From positions 1-6,963 of the forward strand of contig DOZA01000409.1 in assembly GCA_003518245.1 (NCBI GenBank): a stretch of 6,963 bases of DNA, written 5' to 3'. This document shows positions 1-5,930 of the stretch, in pieces. The position numbers and the translations under genes were made by a program. The notes under the pieces are model-generated. The model had not been told where the DNA came from, did not search any database, and saw only the letters and a program-made list of their open reading frames with translations. Source of the DNA: Bacteroidales bacterium. GTDB taxonomy: Bacteria; Bacteroidota; Bacteroidia; Bacteroidales; VadinHA17. The first letter of the stretch is position 1, and the number at the start of each line of letters is the position of its first letter.

Positions 1-187
1 CAATTTTATAGAAATTAACCACCTGCATCCCGCCATCATCCTCATTATGACCTATGAGAACATTACCACTGGCTGATGCTTTCCTGCCTACAATTATCGT
101 CGAGCAATCATATGCGTCGTGGATAACCTGGCTATATGCCTGAGAAGACAACAGTATAATTACGCTTAATAAGTACAGTTTTTTCAT
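1..187 (-). CDS. Family C69 dipeptidase, N-terminal part (gene runs off the left edge)
   Basis: The first 62 codons of a minus-strand gene are present; the rest lies left of position 1. The product starts with a signal peptide (MKKLYLLSVIILLSSQAYSQ, residues 1-20). Next comes D-C-S-T-I-I-V-G-R-K-A-S with Cys28, then G-N-V-L-I-G-H-N-E-D-D. This is the N-terminal signature of peptidase family C69 (PepD-like Ntn hydrolases). In that family the cysteine becomes the N-terminal nucleophile after processing, and the His-Asn-Glu-Asp block follows closely. Such enzymes cleave dipeptides. With its signal peptide, this one would act in the periplasm or outside the cell. The start at 187 is chosen because it leads directly into the signal peptide. 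The gene diverges from the RNA and hydrolase genes to its right. Substrate preference and completeness cannot be judged from this fragment. Confidence 0.85.
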   Translation of the reverse strand, partial: MKKLYLLSVIILLSSQAYSQVIHDAYDCSTIIVGRKASASGNVLIGHNEDDGGMQVVNFYKI

Positions 188-336
188 TAAAATCTTTTTT
201 ATTACATTATTTAAAAATATGAAATGTTCTTTAAATAATTCATGTTGTATAAAACAATAAGGTTAGAAAAGTCAAAATAAGTATGTATTGAGTGTTTTAT
301 TATCGCTGGACTACAATTGCTTTTTGACCAGAAATA

Positions 337-368
337 TTTGAATTTTTAATTTTTATCTCTTATATTTG
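337..368 (+). promoter_or_regulatory. Bacteroidota-type promoter for the structured RNA
   Basis: TTTG at 337-340 is followed after 20 bases by TATATTTG at 361-368. Both boxes match the Bacteroidota primary sigma consensus (TTTG at -33, TAnnTTTG at -7) without mismatch and with normal spacing. Transcription would begin near 372-376, about 270 bases before the next start codon. That is just upstream of the long inverted repeat that closes the RNA described at 373-577. The boxes are seen directly; the start site is inferred. Confidence 0.7.
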
Positions 369-372
369 TATA

Positions 373-577
373 GAAGCTCATGCTATTAGCATAAGAGGAG
401 TGAATAAAGGTAATGGTTATGTGAAAGAACAGGATTGTATTGCAGACATTGACTTTCACAATTAGGACCTCCGTTAAAATGGAGAGTCTTCCTTATTATC
501 AGACAGTAGATTCCGGGATTATCTTTTAAGAGAACCCGTTCCCTTCTTCTATAACCAACCTTCACTCCTCTTTTTTT
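373..577 (+). ncRNA. Structured RNA of about 205 nt, 6S-like or a cis-acting leader
   Basis: The segment has no plausible ORF but is highly self-complementary. Outer stem: 393-404 (AAGAGGAGTGAA) pairs perfectly with 561-572 (TTCACTCCTCTT). It continues inward with 409-410/559-560 and 414-420 (TGGTTAT)/551-557 (ATAACCA), with small internal loops. Arm A: 421-427 (GTGAAAG) with 453-459 (CTTTCAC). Arm B: 464-472 with 481-490, a CTCC/GGAG hairpin with one bulged A. Arm C: 514-517 (CGGG) with 535-538 (CCCG), enclosing a weaker TCT/AGA pairing. An alternative rod-like pairing joins 427-433 (GAACAGG) with 535-541 (CCCGTTC). A small hairpin (ATGCT/AGCAT, 380-392) sits at the 5' end. The outer stem runs straight into seven T's. 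Length, closed ends, own promoter and terminal T-run fit a stand-alone RNA such as 6S. A leader controlling the hydrolase gene is the main alternative. The structure is well supported; the family name is a guess. Confidence 0.6.
561..577 (+). terminator. Probable 3' end of the structured RNA (long stem plus T-run)
   Basis: The 3' half of the outer stem (561-572) leads without a gap into a run of T's at 571-577. This resembles an intrinsic terminator whose 5' half lies about 160 bases upstream, at 393-404. Because the hairpin partner is distant, termination would depend on how the RNA folds. It could therefore be constitutive, as in a small RNA, or conditional, as in an attenuator ahead of the gene at 644. 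Confidence 0.45.
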
Positions 578-593
578 ATTAAATATTTCCTGA

Positions 594-624
594 TTACAGT
601 CTTAAGAAAATCTAATTATCTTAG
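594..624 (+). promoter_or_regulatory. Weak candidate promoter for the hydrolase-PLP operon
   Basis: TATCTTAG at 617-624 differs from TAnnTTTG at one position. TTAC at 594-597, 19 bases upstream, matches only two bases of TTTG. The location, about 20 bases before the start codon at 644, is suitable. If it is not real, the operon would have to be served by read-through from the promoter at 337-368. Confidence 0.25.
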
Positions 625-643
625 CAAAAAAATATCGGGCCTA

Positions 644-1363
644 ATGAAAACTCATATCAGGCGTAGAGAGAATAATAAAGAACTGATTATCGTATTTGGA
701 GGCTGGGGAATAGATCAGAATGCTTTTATTCCCCTATGTACAGAAGCACATGATTTTATTCTTTATTATAACTACTCGGCTGATGAACCTCTCGTTTTAC
801 CTGATCGTAAAACATACGGATTGGTGGTTCTTATTGGCTGGTCACTGGGAGTATGGGCAGCTGAATATATGTCAGAATCAATGAATCTTAATCCGGACAT
901 TAACATTGCCGTTAATGGGACGCCTGTGCCTGCTGATAACAGATATGGCATTCCTCTTGATATATTTGAGGGCACTCTAAATAATATCAATGAGGCGGGT
1001 ATGGAAAAATTTAATATAAGACTTTTTGGTAGCAAGAGCATACTTGAGGAAAACACAGAAAAACTGTCAAGAAGGAGCATAGCTTCGTATAGTGCTGAGC
1101 TAAGGTGGTTATATAACAGGATAATGGAGAATCCTGATAAGAAATATAGATGGGATATAGCATTATCTAGTATACATGACCGGGTCTTTCCTCCTGATAA
1201 TCAGATTAATTACTGGAAAAACAGGAAAGATACCCGGCATCTTACCGTTGATCTTCCACATTATCCATTTTATCACTGGGGAACTTTTAACAATATGATA
1301 AAAGATCTTCTTGACAGAACAGGATTAAATTTCGAGGAAAATGCATACCATGGAAATGGCTGA
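644..1363 (+). CDS. bioG: BioG/DUF452-family alpha/beta hydrolase (pimeloyl-ACP methyl ester esterase-like)
   Basis: A 239-residue alpha/beta hydrolase of the DUF452/BioG type. Visible hallmarks are the N-terminal F-G-G-W-G block (residues 18-22, oxyanion region), the nucleophile elbow G-W-S-L-G (Ser67), N-G-T-P (91-94), H-D-R-V-F-P-P-D (acid Asp179) and L-P-H-Y-P-F (His206). Together these give a complete Ser-Asp-His triad. Characterised BioG proteins cleave the methyl ester of pimeloyl-ACP, releasing pimeloyl-ACP for biotin synthesis in the cytoplasm. No signal peptide is seen, which fits. The usual Bacteroidota neighbours (bioA, bioB, bioC, bioD, bioF) are absent from this window, so a different ester substrate is possible. 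The last 23 bases overlap the next gene, which suggests co-translation. The start at 644 lies about 17 residues before the FGGWG strand, as expected. Family is confident; exact substrate is not. Confidence 0.75.
   Translation: MKTHIRRRENNKELIIVFGGWGIDQNAFIPLCTEAHDFILYYNYSADEPLVLPDRKTYGLVVLIGWSLGVWAAEYMSESMNLNPDINIAVNGTPVPADNRYGIPLDIFEGTLNNINEAGMEKFNIRLFGSKSILEENTEKLSRRSIASYSAELRWLYNRIMENPDKKYRWDIALSSIHDRVFPPDNQINYWKNRKDTRHLTVDLPHYPFYHWGTFNNMIKDLLDRTGLNFEENAYHGNG
1334..1337 (+). promoter_or_regulatory. GAGG ribosome-binding-like site ahead of the PLP gene
   Basis: GAGG at 1334-1337 lies inside the end of the hydrolase gene. It is 3 bases before ATG 1341, 12 before ATG 1350 and 18 before ATG 1356, all in the same frame. 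The spacing is too short for 1341 and slightly long for 1350. The second ATG may therefore be the main start, giving a protein three residues shorter. Bacteroidota often initiate without such sites, so this is only suggestive. Confidence 0.3.
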
Positions 1364-2474
1364 TATAAGAGGTCCTCAATTACTAATTGACAAGACAAAA
1401 TGTATTGCCAACATTGATAGAATCTACAATAAAGCCCATAAAAATAATCTATTGTTCAGACCTCATTTCAAAACACACCAGTCTGTTGCCATAGGAAGGT
1501 GGTTCAGGGAATATGGTGTTGACAGGATTACTGTCTCATCAATTAAAATGGCTTACTATTTTGCTGCTGACGGATGGAAGGACATACTTGTAGGAATAGC
1601 TTATAACCCCAGGGAATATGATCTTTATGAAAATCTATCTGACAAATGTAATCTACAGGCAACTATTTGCTGTCCTGAAGCTGCCAGTATTCTTTCCAGG
1701 CAGTGCAGGTTCCCGATGGAGGTAATGTTAAAAATCGACACTGGATATAACCGGACAGGTATAAGGTGGGATGATACATCAGGATTAAAAGTAACCATTG
1801 ATCATCTCCTCAAAAACACTAATATCAAAATAAAGGGTTTAATGACTCATGATGGGAGCACTTATGGGCTTAATAACAGGGAATTGATTATCGAACACTA
1901 TATGACCTCTGTGAAAAGGATTAATATATGCCGTGATAATTCAGGTTTGGATGATGCAATGATATCTGTTGGAGACACTCCTTCAGCCTCACTGGCAACA
2001 GAATTTAAGGGAGTAGACGAAATCAGGCCCGGAAATTTCGTTTTTTATGATCTTATGCAGTATATAAACAGCTCATGCAGGTTTGAAGACATAGCAATTG
2101 CACTTATTGCACCCATTATAGATATCAGGCCGGCATCGGGGACTCTAGTGGTTCATGGCGGATCAGTACACCTTTCAAAAGAAAACATTAAGATAGGCAA
2201 CCAACAGGTTTATGGTATGCTGGCCAGCACAGACAATAAAGGCTGGCATAAACCTTTAAATGAGGTTTATTTATCTTCACTGTCACAGGAACATGGAATA
2301 GTTAAATGTTTTGACAACAGTTTATTAAGTTGTTCTAAACCTGGCGACCTGATTGCAATTATCCCAGTACATTCTTGTCTTACAGCTGATTGCATGGGAA
2401 GTTATATGCTTACTAGTGGTGAGTATATTGATCATATGAGGGGAATCTCTCAGGACTCAGTATTCTCTTTGTGA
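1341..2474 (+). CDS. Fold-type III PLP enzyme, D-threonine aldolase/D-serine dehydratase family (COG3616-like)
   Basis: A 377-residue protein with an alanine racemase-like N-terminal barrel and a C-terminal beta domain, about the usual family length. The PLP lysine is Lys44 in R-P-H-F-K-T-H. Further family marks are K-I-D-T-G-Y-N-R-T-G (131-140), L-M-T-H-D-G (167-172), the phosphate-binding S-V-G-D-T-P-S (209-215), E-I-R-P-G-N-F-V-F-Y-D (227-237) and Q-E-H-G (316-319). H-S-C at 344-346 corresponds to the His-X-Cys metal ligands of D-serine dehydratase and D-threonine aldolase. Relatives cleave or dehydrate D-threonine, D-serine or 3-hydroxyaspartate; the substrate here cannot be read from sequence. 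No signal peptide, so cytoplasmic. It overlaps the upstream hydrolase gene by 23 bases and must be co-transcribed with it. Its 3' end overlaps the convergent glycosyltransferase gene by 25 bases. Start may be 1341 or 1350. Confidence 0.85.
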   Translation: MHTMEMADIRGPQLLIDKTKCIANIDRIYNKAHKNNLLFRPHFKTHQSVAIGRWFREYGVDRITVSSIKMAYYFAADGWKDILVGIAYNPREYDLYENLSDKCNLQATICCPEAASILSRQCRFPMEVMLKIDTGYNRTGIRWDDTSGLKVTIDHLLKNTNIKIKGLMTHDGSTYGLNNRELIIEHYMTSVKRINICRDNSGLDDAMISVGDTPSASLATEFKGVDEIRPGNFVFYDLMQYINSSCRFEDIAIALIAPIIDIRPASGTLVVHGGSVHLSKENIKIGNQQVYGMLASTDNKGWHKPLNEVYLSSLSQEHGIVKCFDNSLLSCSKPGDLIAIIPVHSCLTADCMGSYMLTSGEYIDHMRGISQDSVFSL

Positions 2475-3373
2475 TAGCGGTAGTAACAGAATAAACCCAG
2501 CTTATAAATATTGAAAATCTTAAGTGAACACTTTGTTGACCTGAGCATTATTTCAATCCTTCTCTGTCTTTTCCTGTAGACATAAGCAAGTAACCTGGTG
2601 ATACCTAATGGTTTGAGTAGATTATAGTATCTCAGTAGACATACCACACTGGCGAATGTTCTATTGTCTGTTACCTTATCATAAAGAATATTCAGATTGC
2701 TGATACTATCCCTTGTTTTGAGAACATAATCACGATTTGACTCCAGCCCGTCATGGATCAGGTTATTTTCTATATGTGCAATTTTAATTCCCGCTTTCTT
2801 AAGCTGGTATGCAAATAGGGTATCTTCGTGACCGTATTTCTTCAGCTCTTCATTAAACCTGAACTTGTCTAATATTGACCTTTCTATAAGGAAATTAAAA
2901 CCAGAAAAGTTTGAATATGGTCTTTTCTTTCTCTTCTTTAAAGATTTTCTCTCATGATAATAACCGTAATGCCATCTAAGGTATTTATCAGGATTGTCCG
3001 GTGGTACTTTATGATAGTCTGTTCCACCAAATATCACAGGTGCCAGATTATAATTTTCCAGCCACCTTTTAATGTACTCTTTTGGATTGCCCTGGATAAG
3101 AACATCAGCATCAATATAAATAAGATAATCACTGGTTGCTCTATCTGCAAGCATATTTCTTATAGTAGCCCTTCCTACATTGTTTTCGCTTACCAGTAAA
3201 CTCACCTTATCTAGTTTACTCAGTGCTTCATACATGCCCAGATATTCAGAAGAGCACCCATCTGCTCCTATAATTATCTCATCAATCTCCTCAAAATCTT
3301 TTACTGCCTGTTGCAATCCGGTAACAAGTGAGTCTAAATCGTAATCAAAAACCGGAATTAAAATCGAAATCAT
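2450..3373 (-). CDS. Family 2 glycosyltransferase (GT-A fold)
   Basis: A 307-residue glycosyltransferase of the GT2 type. It opens with S-I-L-I-P-V-F-D-Y (residues 3-11), the first nucleotide-binding strand. E-I-I-I-G-A-D-G (32-39) and N-N-V-G-R-A-T-I-R-N (64-73) follow. The D-A-D motif at 88-90 binds the metal and sugar nucleotide. G-H-E-D (181-184) is the expected catalytic acid region. The C-terminal third is rich in Lys, Arg and Tyr with no clear membrane span; it may contact acceptor or membrane. Such enzymes transfer a sugar from a nucleotide donor to a glycan, usually in capsule, O-antigen or other surface polysaccharide assembly on the cytoplasmic side. No other polysaccharide genes are in view, so the product glycan is unknown. 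The start at 3373 lies at the first strand, with GGGTGG just upstream and a candidate promoter at 3393-3424. The 3' end overlaps the PLP gene. Confidence 0.88.
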   Translation of the reverse strand: MISILIPVFDYDLDSLVTGLQQAVKDFEEIDEIIIGADGCSSEYLGMYEALSKLDKVSLLVSENNVGRATIRNMLADRATSDYLIYIDADVLIQGNPKEYIKRWLENYNLAPVIFGGTDYHKVPPDNPDKYLRWHYGYYHERKSLKKRKKRPYSNFSGFNFLIERSILDKFRFNEELKKYGHEDTLFAYQLKKAGIKIAHIENNLIHDGLESNRDYVLKTRDSISNLNILYDKVTDNRTFASVVCLLRYYNLLKPLGITRLLAYVYRKRQRRIEIMLRSTKCSLKIFNIYKLGLFCYYRYHKENTES

Positions 3374-3392
3374 ACCACCCTTAATTGAATGT

Positions 3393-3424
3393 CAAATATA
3401 GAAAATATTGCTGGATGAAACCAG
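3393..3424 (-). promoter_or_regulatory. Candidate promoter for the glycosyltransferase gene
   Basis: Read on the minus strand, 3400-3393 is TATATTTG, a perfect -7 box of the Bacteroidota type. The tetramer 20 bases upstream (3424-3421, CTGG) is a poor match to TTTG. Transcription would start near 3386-3389, leaving a leader of about 15 bases before the start codon at 3373. The -7 box is convincing; the -33 box is weak. Confidence 0.5.
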
Positions 3425-3429
3425 AATAA

Positions 3430-3460
3430 TTTGGAAAGGTATTTGTAACCACTACTTTTG
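3430..3460 (+). promoter_or_regulatory. Bacteroidota-type promoter for the thioredoxin-like gene
   Basis: TTTG at 3430-3433 and TACTTTTG at 3453-3460, separated by 19 bases, match both boxes of the consensus. The predicted start near 3465-3468 leaves a leader of about 20 bases before ATG 3486. The promoter lies back to back with the minus-strand candidate at 3393-3424, only a few bases separating the two -33 regions. Confidence 0.65.
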
Positions 3461-3485
3461 TTCTGTATTATAAAGACTGAGTATA

Positions 3486-4904
3486 ATGCTAAGAATAATA
3501 GTATCAATAATATCATTGTTTATTGCATCCGGCTTATACGCAGGCAAAAAGGATATATGTAATATATCATTTGACCTGGCAGGTAACGGCAATAGCTATG
3601 TCAGCCTGGCTTATCACCTTGGAGACAGGCAATATATAAAGGATACAATATATACCGATGTTAAGGGCCATGCTCTTTATCGTAAACAAGAAGCTCTTGA
3701 AAAGGGACTTTATATGATCATTTTTCCGGATAACAATCTTTTCGAAATGATTATTTCTGACGATCAGGAATTTAGTATTAGCTGCAATGTTGAAGATATA
3801 ATAAACACACTCAGTTTTACCGGGTCCGGGGAAAACAGCGCATTTATTAAATACAGGAAAAAATGGATGAAGTTTCAGGACGAAGCTACAGAACTCAGAA
3901 AAAGTCTTAATAATCAAACCAGCAGGGATTCAATAGATATTATTAAGAAACAGCTTACTTCAATGGAAAGGGAAATACTGGGATATATTGAAGAAACTGC
4001 TCAGAAGTATCAAGACAGCCTTTTATCTGCTATGCTTTATGCCATGTTACCAATTGAAATACCTGAATTTGATATACCATTAAATACAGCTAACAGTGAT
4101 TCATTAAGGTGGATAATGGGATATCATTACAACAAGGATCACTTTTTCGATAATACCAGACTGGATGATCCCAGGCTTATCCGCACACCTATCCTTCATA
4201 ATAAGTTAAAGACATTTTTTACCAATGTAGTTATCCAGGCGCCTGATTCTTTGATGCCGGAGGTAAAAAAAATTATAAGTATAGCTGAAACAAATCATGA
4301 GACCTTCCGGTATGTTATTGCTTTCCTTTTTAATCATTTCAGAGAAAGCCAGATAATGGGACATGATGCTATCGTGGTTATGATTGCTGAAGAGTATTAT
4401 TTAAGCGGTACAGTCGACTGGGTTGATGAGAAATTCCTGGATGAGCTAAAGAAAGATGTTGCAATGATAAAGCCCAATCTGATAGGTAAGAAAGCAGTAA
4501 ATATTACCATGGATACATTTTCCGGGGTACGTAAATCATTATATGATATAAACTCGGAATTTACTATCCTCTATTTCTGGGAACCGAATTGCGGGCATTG
4601 TAAAACGGTAACCCCTGAGTTAAAGGATTTTTACTCCAGGCACAGGAATGGAGAAATTGAAGTATTTTCAGTATGTACACAGGATAACAAAAAAGAATGG
4701 GAGAATTATATTATAGAAAACGGCCTGGAATGGATAAATGGCTGGGATCCTGTAAGGAGCACCGGTTACGCTTATTATTATAATGTAAGGGCAACACCTC
4801 TGATTTATGTTCTTAATAAGAATAAGGAAATTATAGCAAAGAAGCTTCCGGTATCACGCCTGGAGGAATTTATTAGTCAATACAGACGTATGAATAATTA
4901 TTAA
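3486..4904 (+). CDS. Exported TlpA-like thioredoxin-fold protein with DUF4369/DUF5106-type N-terminal region
   Basis: A 472-residue exported protein. Residues 1-19 form a signal peptide (positively charged start, hydrophobic core, likely cleavage after L-Y-A) with no lipobox, so it should be periplasmic rather than a lipoprotein. Residues about 24-115 are beta-rich and resemble DUF4369. About 118-330 are mostly helical, including a charged, coiled-coil-prone stretch at 125-175, and resemble DUF5106. The C-terminal part, about 335-470, is a TlpA/AhpC-TSA thioredoxin domain. It has the redox motif W-E-P-N-C-G-H-C (Cys369, Cys372) and the cis-proline in R-A-T-P (Pro438). Proteins of this architecture are common in Bacteroidota and are thought to act in periplasmic thiol-disulfide exchange; partners are generally unknown. 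It has its own promoter (3430-3460), diverges from the glycosyltransferase gene and ends 3 bases from the convergent ATPase gene. Domain boundaries are estimated from pattern alone. Confidence 0.85.
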   Translation: MLRIIVSIISLFIASGLYAGKKDICNISFDLAGNGNSYVSLAYHLGDRQYIKDTIYTDVKGHALYRKQEALEKGLYMIIFPDNNLFEMIISDDQEFSISCNVEDIINTLSFTGSGENSAFIKYRKKWMKFQDEATELRKSLNNQTSRDSIDIIKKQLTSMEREILGYIEETAQKYQDSLLSAMLYAMLPIEIPEFDIPLNTANSDSLRWIMGYHYNKDHFFDNTRLDDPRLIRTPILHNKLKTFFTNVVIQAPDSLMPEVKKIISIAETNHETFRYVIAFLFNHFRESQIMGHDAIVVMIAEEYYLSGTVDWVDEKFLDELKKDVAMIKPNLIGKKAVNITMDTFSGVRKSLYDINSEFTILYFWEPNCGHCKTVTPELKDFYSRHRNGEIEVFSVCTQDNKKEWENYIIENGLEWINGWDPVRSTGYAYYYNVRATPLIYVLNKNKEIIAKKLPVSRLEEFISQYRRMNNY

Positions 4905-4907
4905 ATA

Positions 4908-5930
4908 TTATCCTTTTAATACCCTTTTCATATACAGAATAAGGCTATAAATATCTTTGAACTTCATCTTTTCGACCGAGCTTTCATATACCCAGGTATA
5001 TTCACCTTCTTTTTCTGATGTTATCTTAACAGAGGGGCTTACTGCTTCTTTTTTAGCCCTTATACCGAGCCTGTTTAAGGCTCTTTCGGTCCAGTAAAGC
5101 ATCAAACCTTCACCTTCCAGTTTTATTGTCATTCTTGTTCGCACAGGGTAAGTAAAAACTCCTTCGCCGGGTATAAATGTCAGGTCTGAGTCAATAAAAA
5201 GATGATCAAATTTACCTGAAAGAGCCAGATCTTCAGGTGATCCCTGTACAATACCTTTTTCTGTTGCGAGCCATACCTTGTCAGCTTCCCTGATGGCAAT
5301 ATGAATATCATGTGAAGAAAACACTACTGATTTATTATTTTCCGCGGACAATTTCCTCAGGAGTTCCACCAGCTCGTACCTGTTTGGGAGATCGAGGAAA
5401 GCTGTCGGTTCATCCAATATAATCAGTTCGGTGTCCTGTGCCAATGCTCTGGCTATCATCGCTCGCTGTTTCTCTCCATCCGACATCTCCCCGATATTCT
5501 TACCTGAAAATTTCATAAGACCGACACTATCAATCGATCTGTTTATGATTGCCCTGTCTGACTCAGTCAAACGACCCATCCAGTTAGTATGGGGGAATCG
5601 TCCCAGTGCCACGAGTTCAAAAACAGACATATTATATACACTTATTCCACCTGTAAATACAAAGCTTATTTTTCTTGCCAGCTCGGCTCCTGAAAATTGA
5701 TTCAGGTTCTTTTTTGACAATAATATTTCACCCTTTATCACAGGATGAAGGCCTGAAATTGTTTTCAATAGTGTGCTCTTTCCTATCCCATTAGGTCCAA
5801 GCAAAGAAACCATCTCCCCTTTTATTACTGAAAGATTGATGGAGGGTAATAATACCTTTTCACTTTTAGTGCCTGCATTATAGCCTATACTGAGTGATTT
5901 CAGGTTCAGTATGTCATGATAATCATTCAT
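4908..5930 (-). CDS. FecE/BtuD-type ABC importer ATPase with C-terminal extension
   Basis: The 340-residue ATPase of a metal-chelate importer. Walker A is G-P-N-G-I-G-K-S-T (45-53). The signature is M-S-D-G-E-K-Q (149-155), a variant of LSGGQ. Walker B is L-I-I-L-D-E-P (169-175), followed by the D-loop F-L-D (178-180), and the switch histidine is His207. The V-A-L-G-R-F-P-H-T segment (107-115) is typical of the FecE/FhuC/BtuD group. At the Q-loop, where glutamine is expected, the sequence reads V-F-T-G-G (Thr93). Residues about 255-340 form an extra C-terminal domain beyond the usual 250-260 residue ATPase. ATP hydrolysis here would drive uptake of a siderophore, heme or cobalamin through the permease encoded just upstream. 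Its ATG overlaps the permease stop codon (TAATG at 5932-5928 read on the minus strand), which indicates translational coupling. Substrate is not determinable from these two proteins. Confidence 0.92.
   Translation of the reverse strand: MNDYHDILNLKSLSIGYNAGTKSEKVLLPSINLSVIKGEMVSLLGPNGIGKSTLLKTISGLHPVIKGEILLSKKNLNQFSGAELARKISFVFTGGISVYNMSVFELVALGRFPHTNWMGRLTESDRAIINRSIDSVGLMKFSGKNIGEMSDGEKQRAMIARALAQDTELIILDEPTAFLDLPNRYELVELLRKLSAENNKSVVFSSHDIHIAIREADKVWLATEKGIVQGSPEDLALSGKFDHLFIDSDLTFIPGEGVFTYPVRTRMTIKLEGEGLMLYWTERALNRLGIRAKKEAVSPSVKITSEKEGEYTWVYESSVEKMKFKDIYSLILYMKRVLKG

Noticed and set aside
273..280. Minus-strand promoter for the C69 dipeptidase (TTATTTTG)
   Set aside because: One mismatch in the -7 box and no TTTG-like box at the proper distance; too weak to annotate.
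393..572. Cobalamin or thiamine riboswitch as identity of the structured RNA
   Set aside because: The importer in the window made cobalamin worth testing, but I find no B12-box-like or thi-box-like conserved core, and the RNA points toward the hydrolase gene, not the importer.
772..1080. Minus-strand open frame inside the hydrolase gene
   Set aside because: Shadow of the catalytic region of the hydrolase; no promoter or independent motif.
644..2474. Biotin synthesis operon
   Set aside because: Only a BioG-like esterase is present; no bioA, bioB, bioC, bioD or bioF gene is in the window.
2954..3199. Plus-strand open frame inside the glycosyltransferase gene
   Set aside because: Antisense to the conserved D-A-D motif region; composition is that of a complement strand.
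3567..3917. Minus-strand open frame inside the thioredoxin-like gene
   Set aside because: Antisense shadow without a signal, domain or promoter.
5431..5700. Plus-strand open frame inside the ATPase gene
   Set aside because: It lies opposite the conserved Walker and signature motifs, with no family resemblance of its own.
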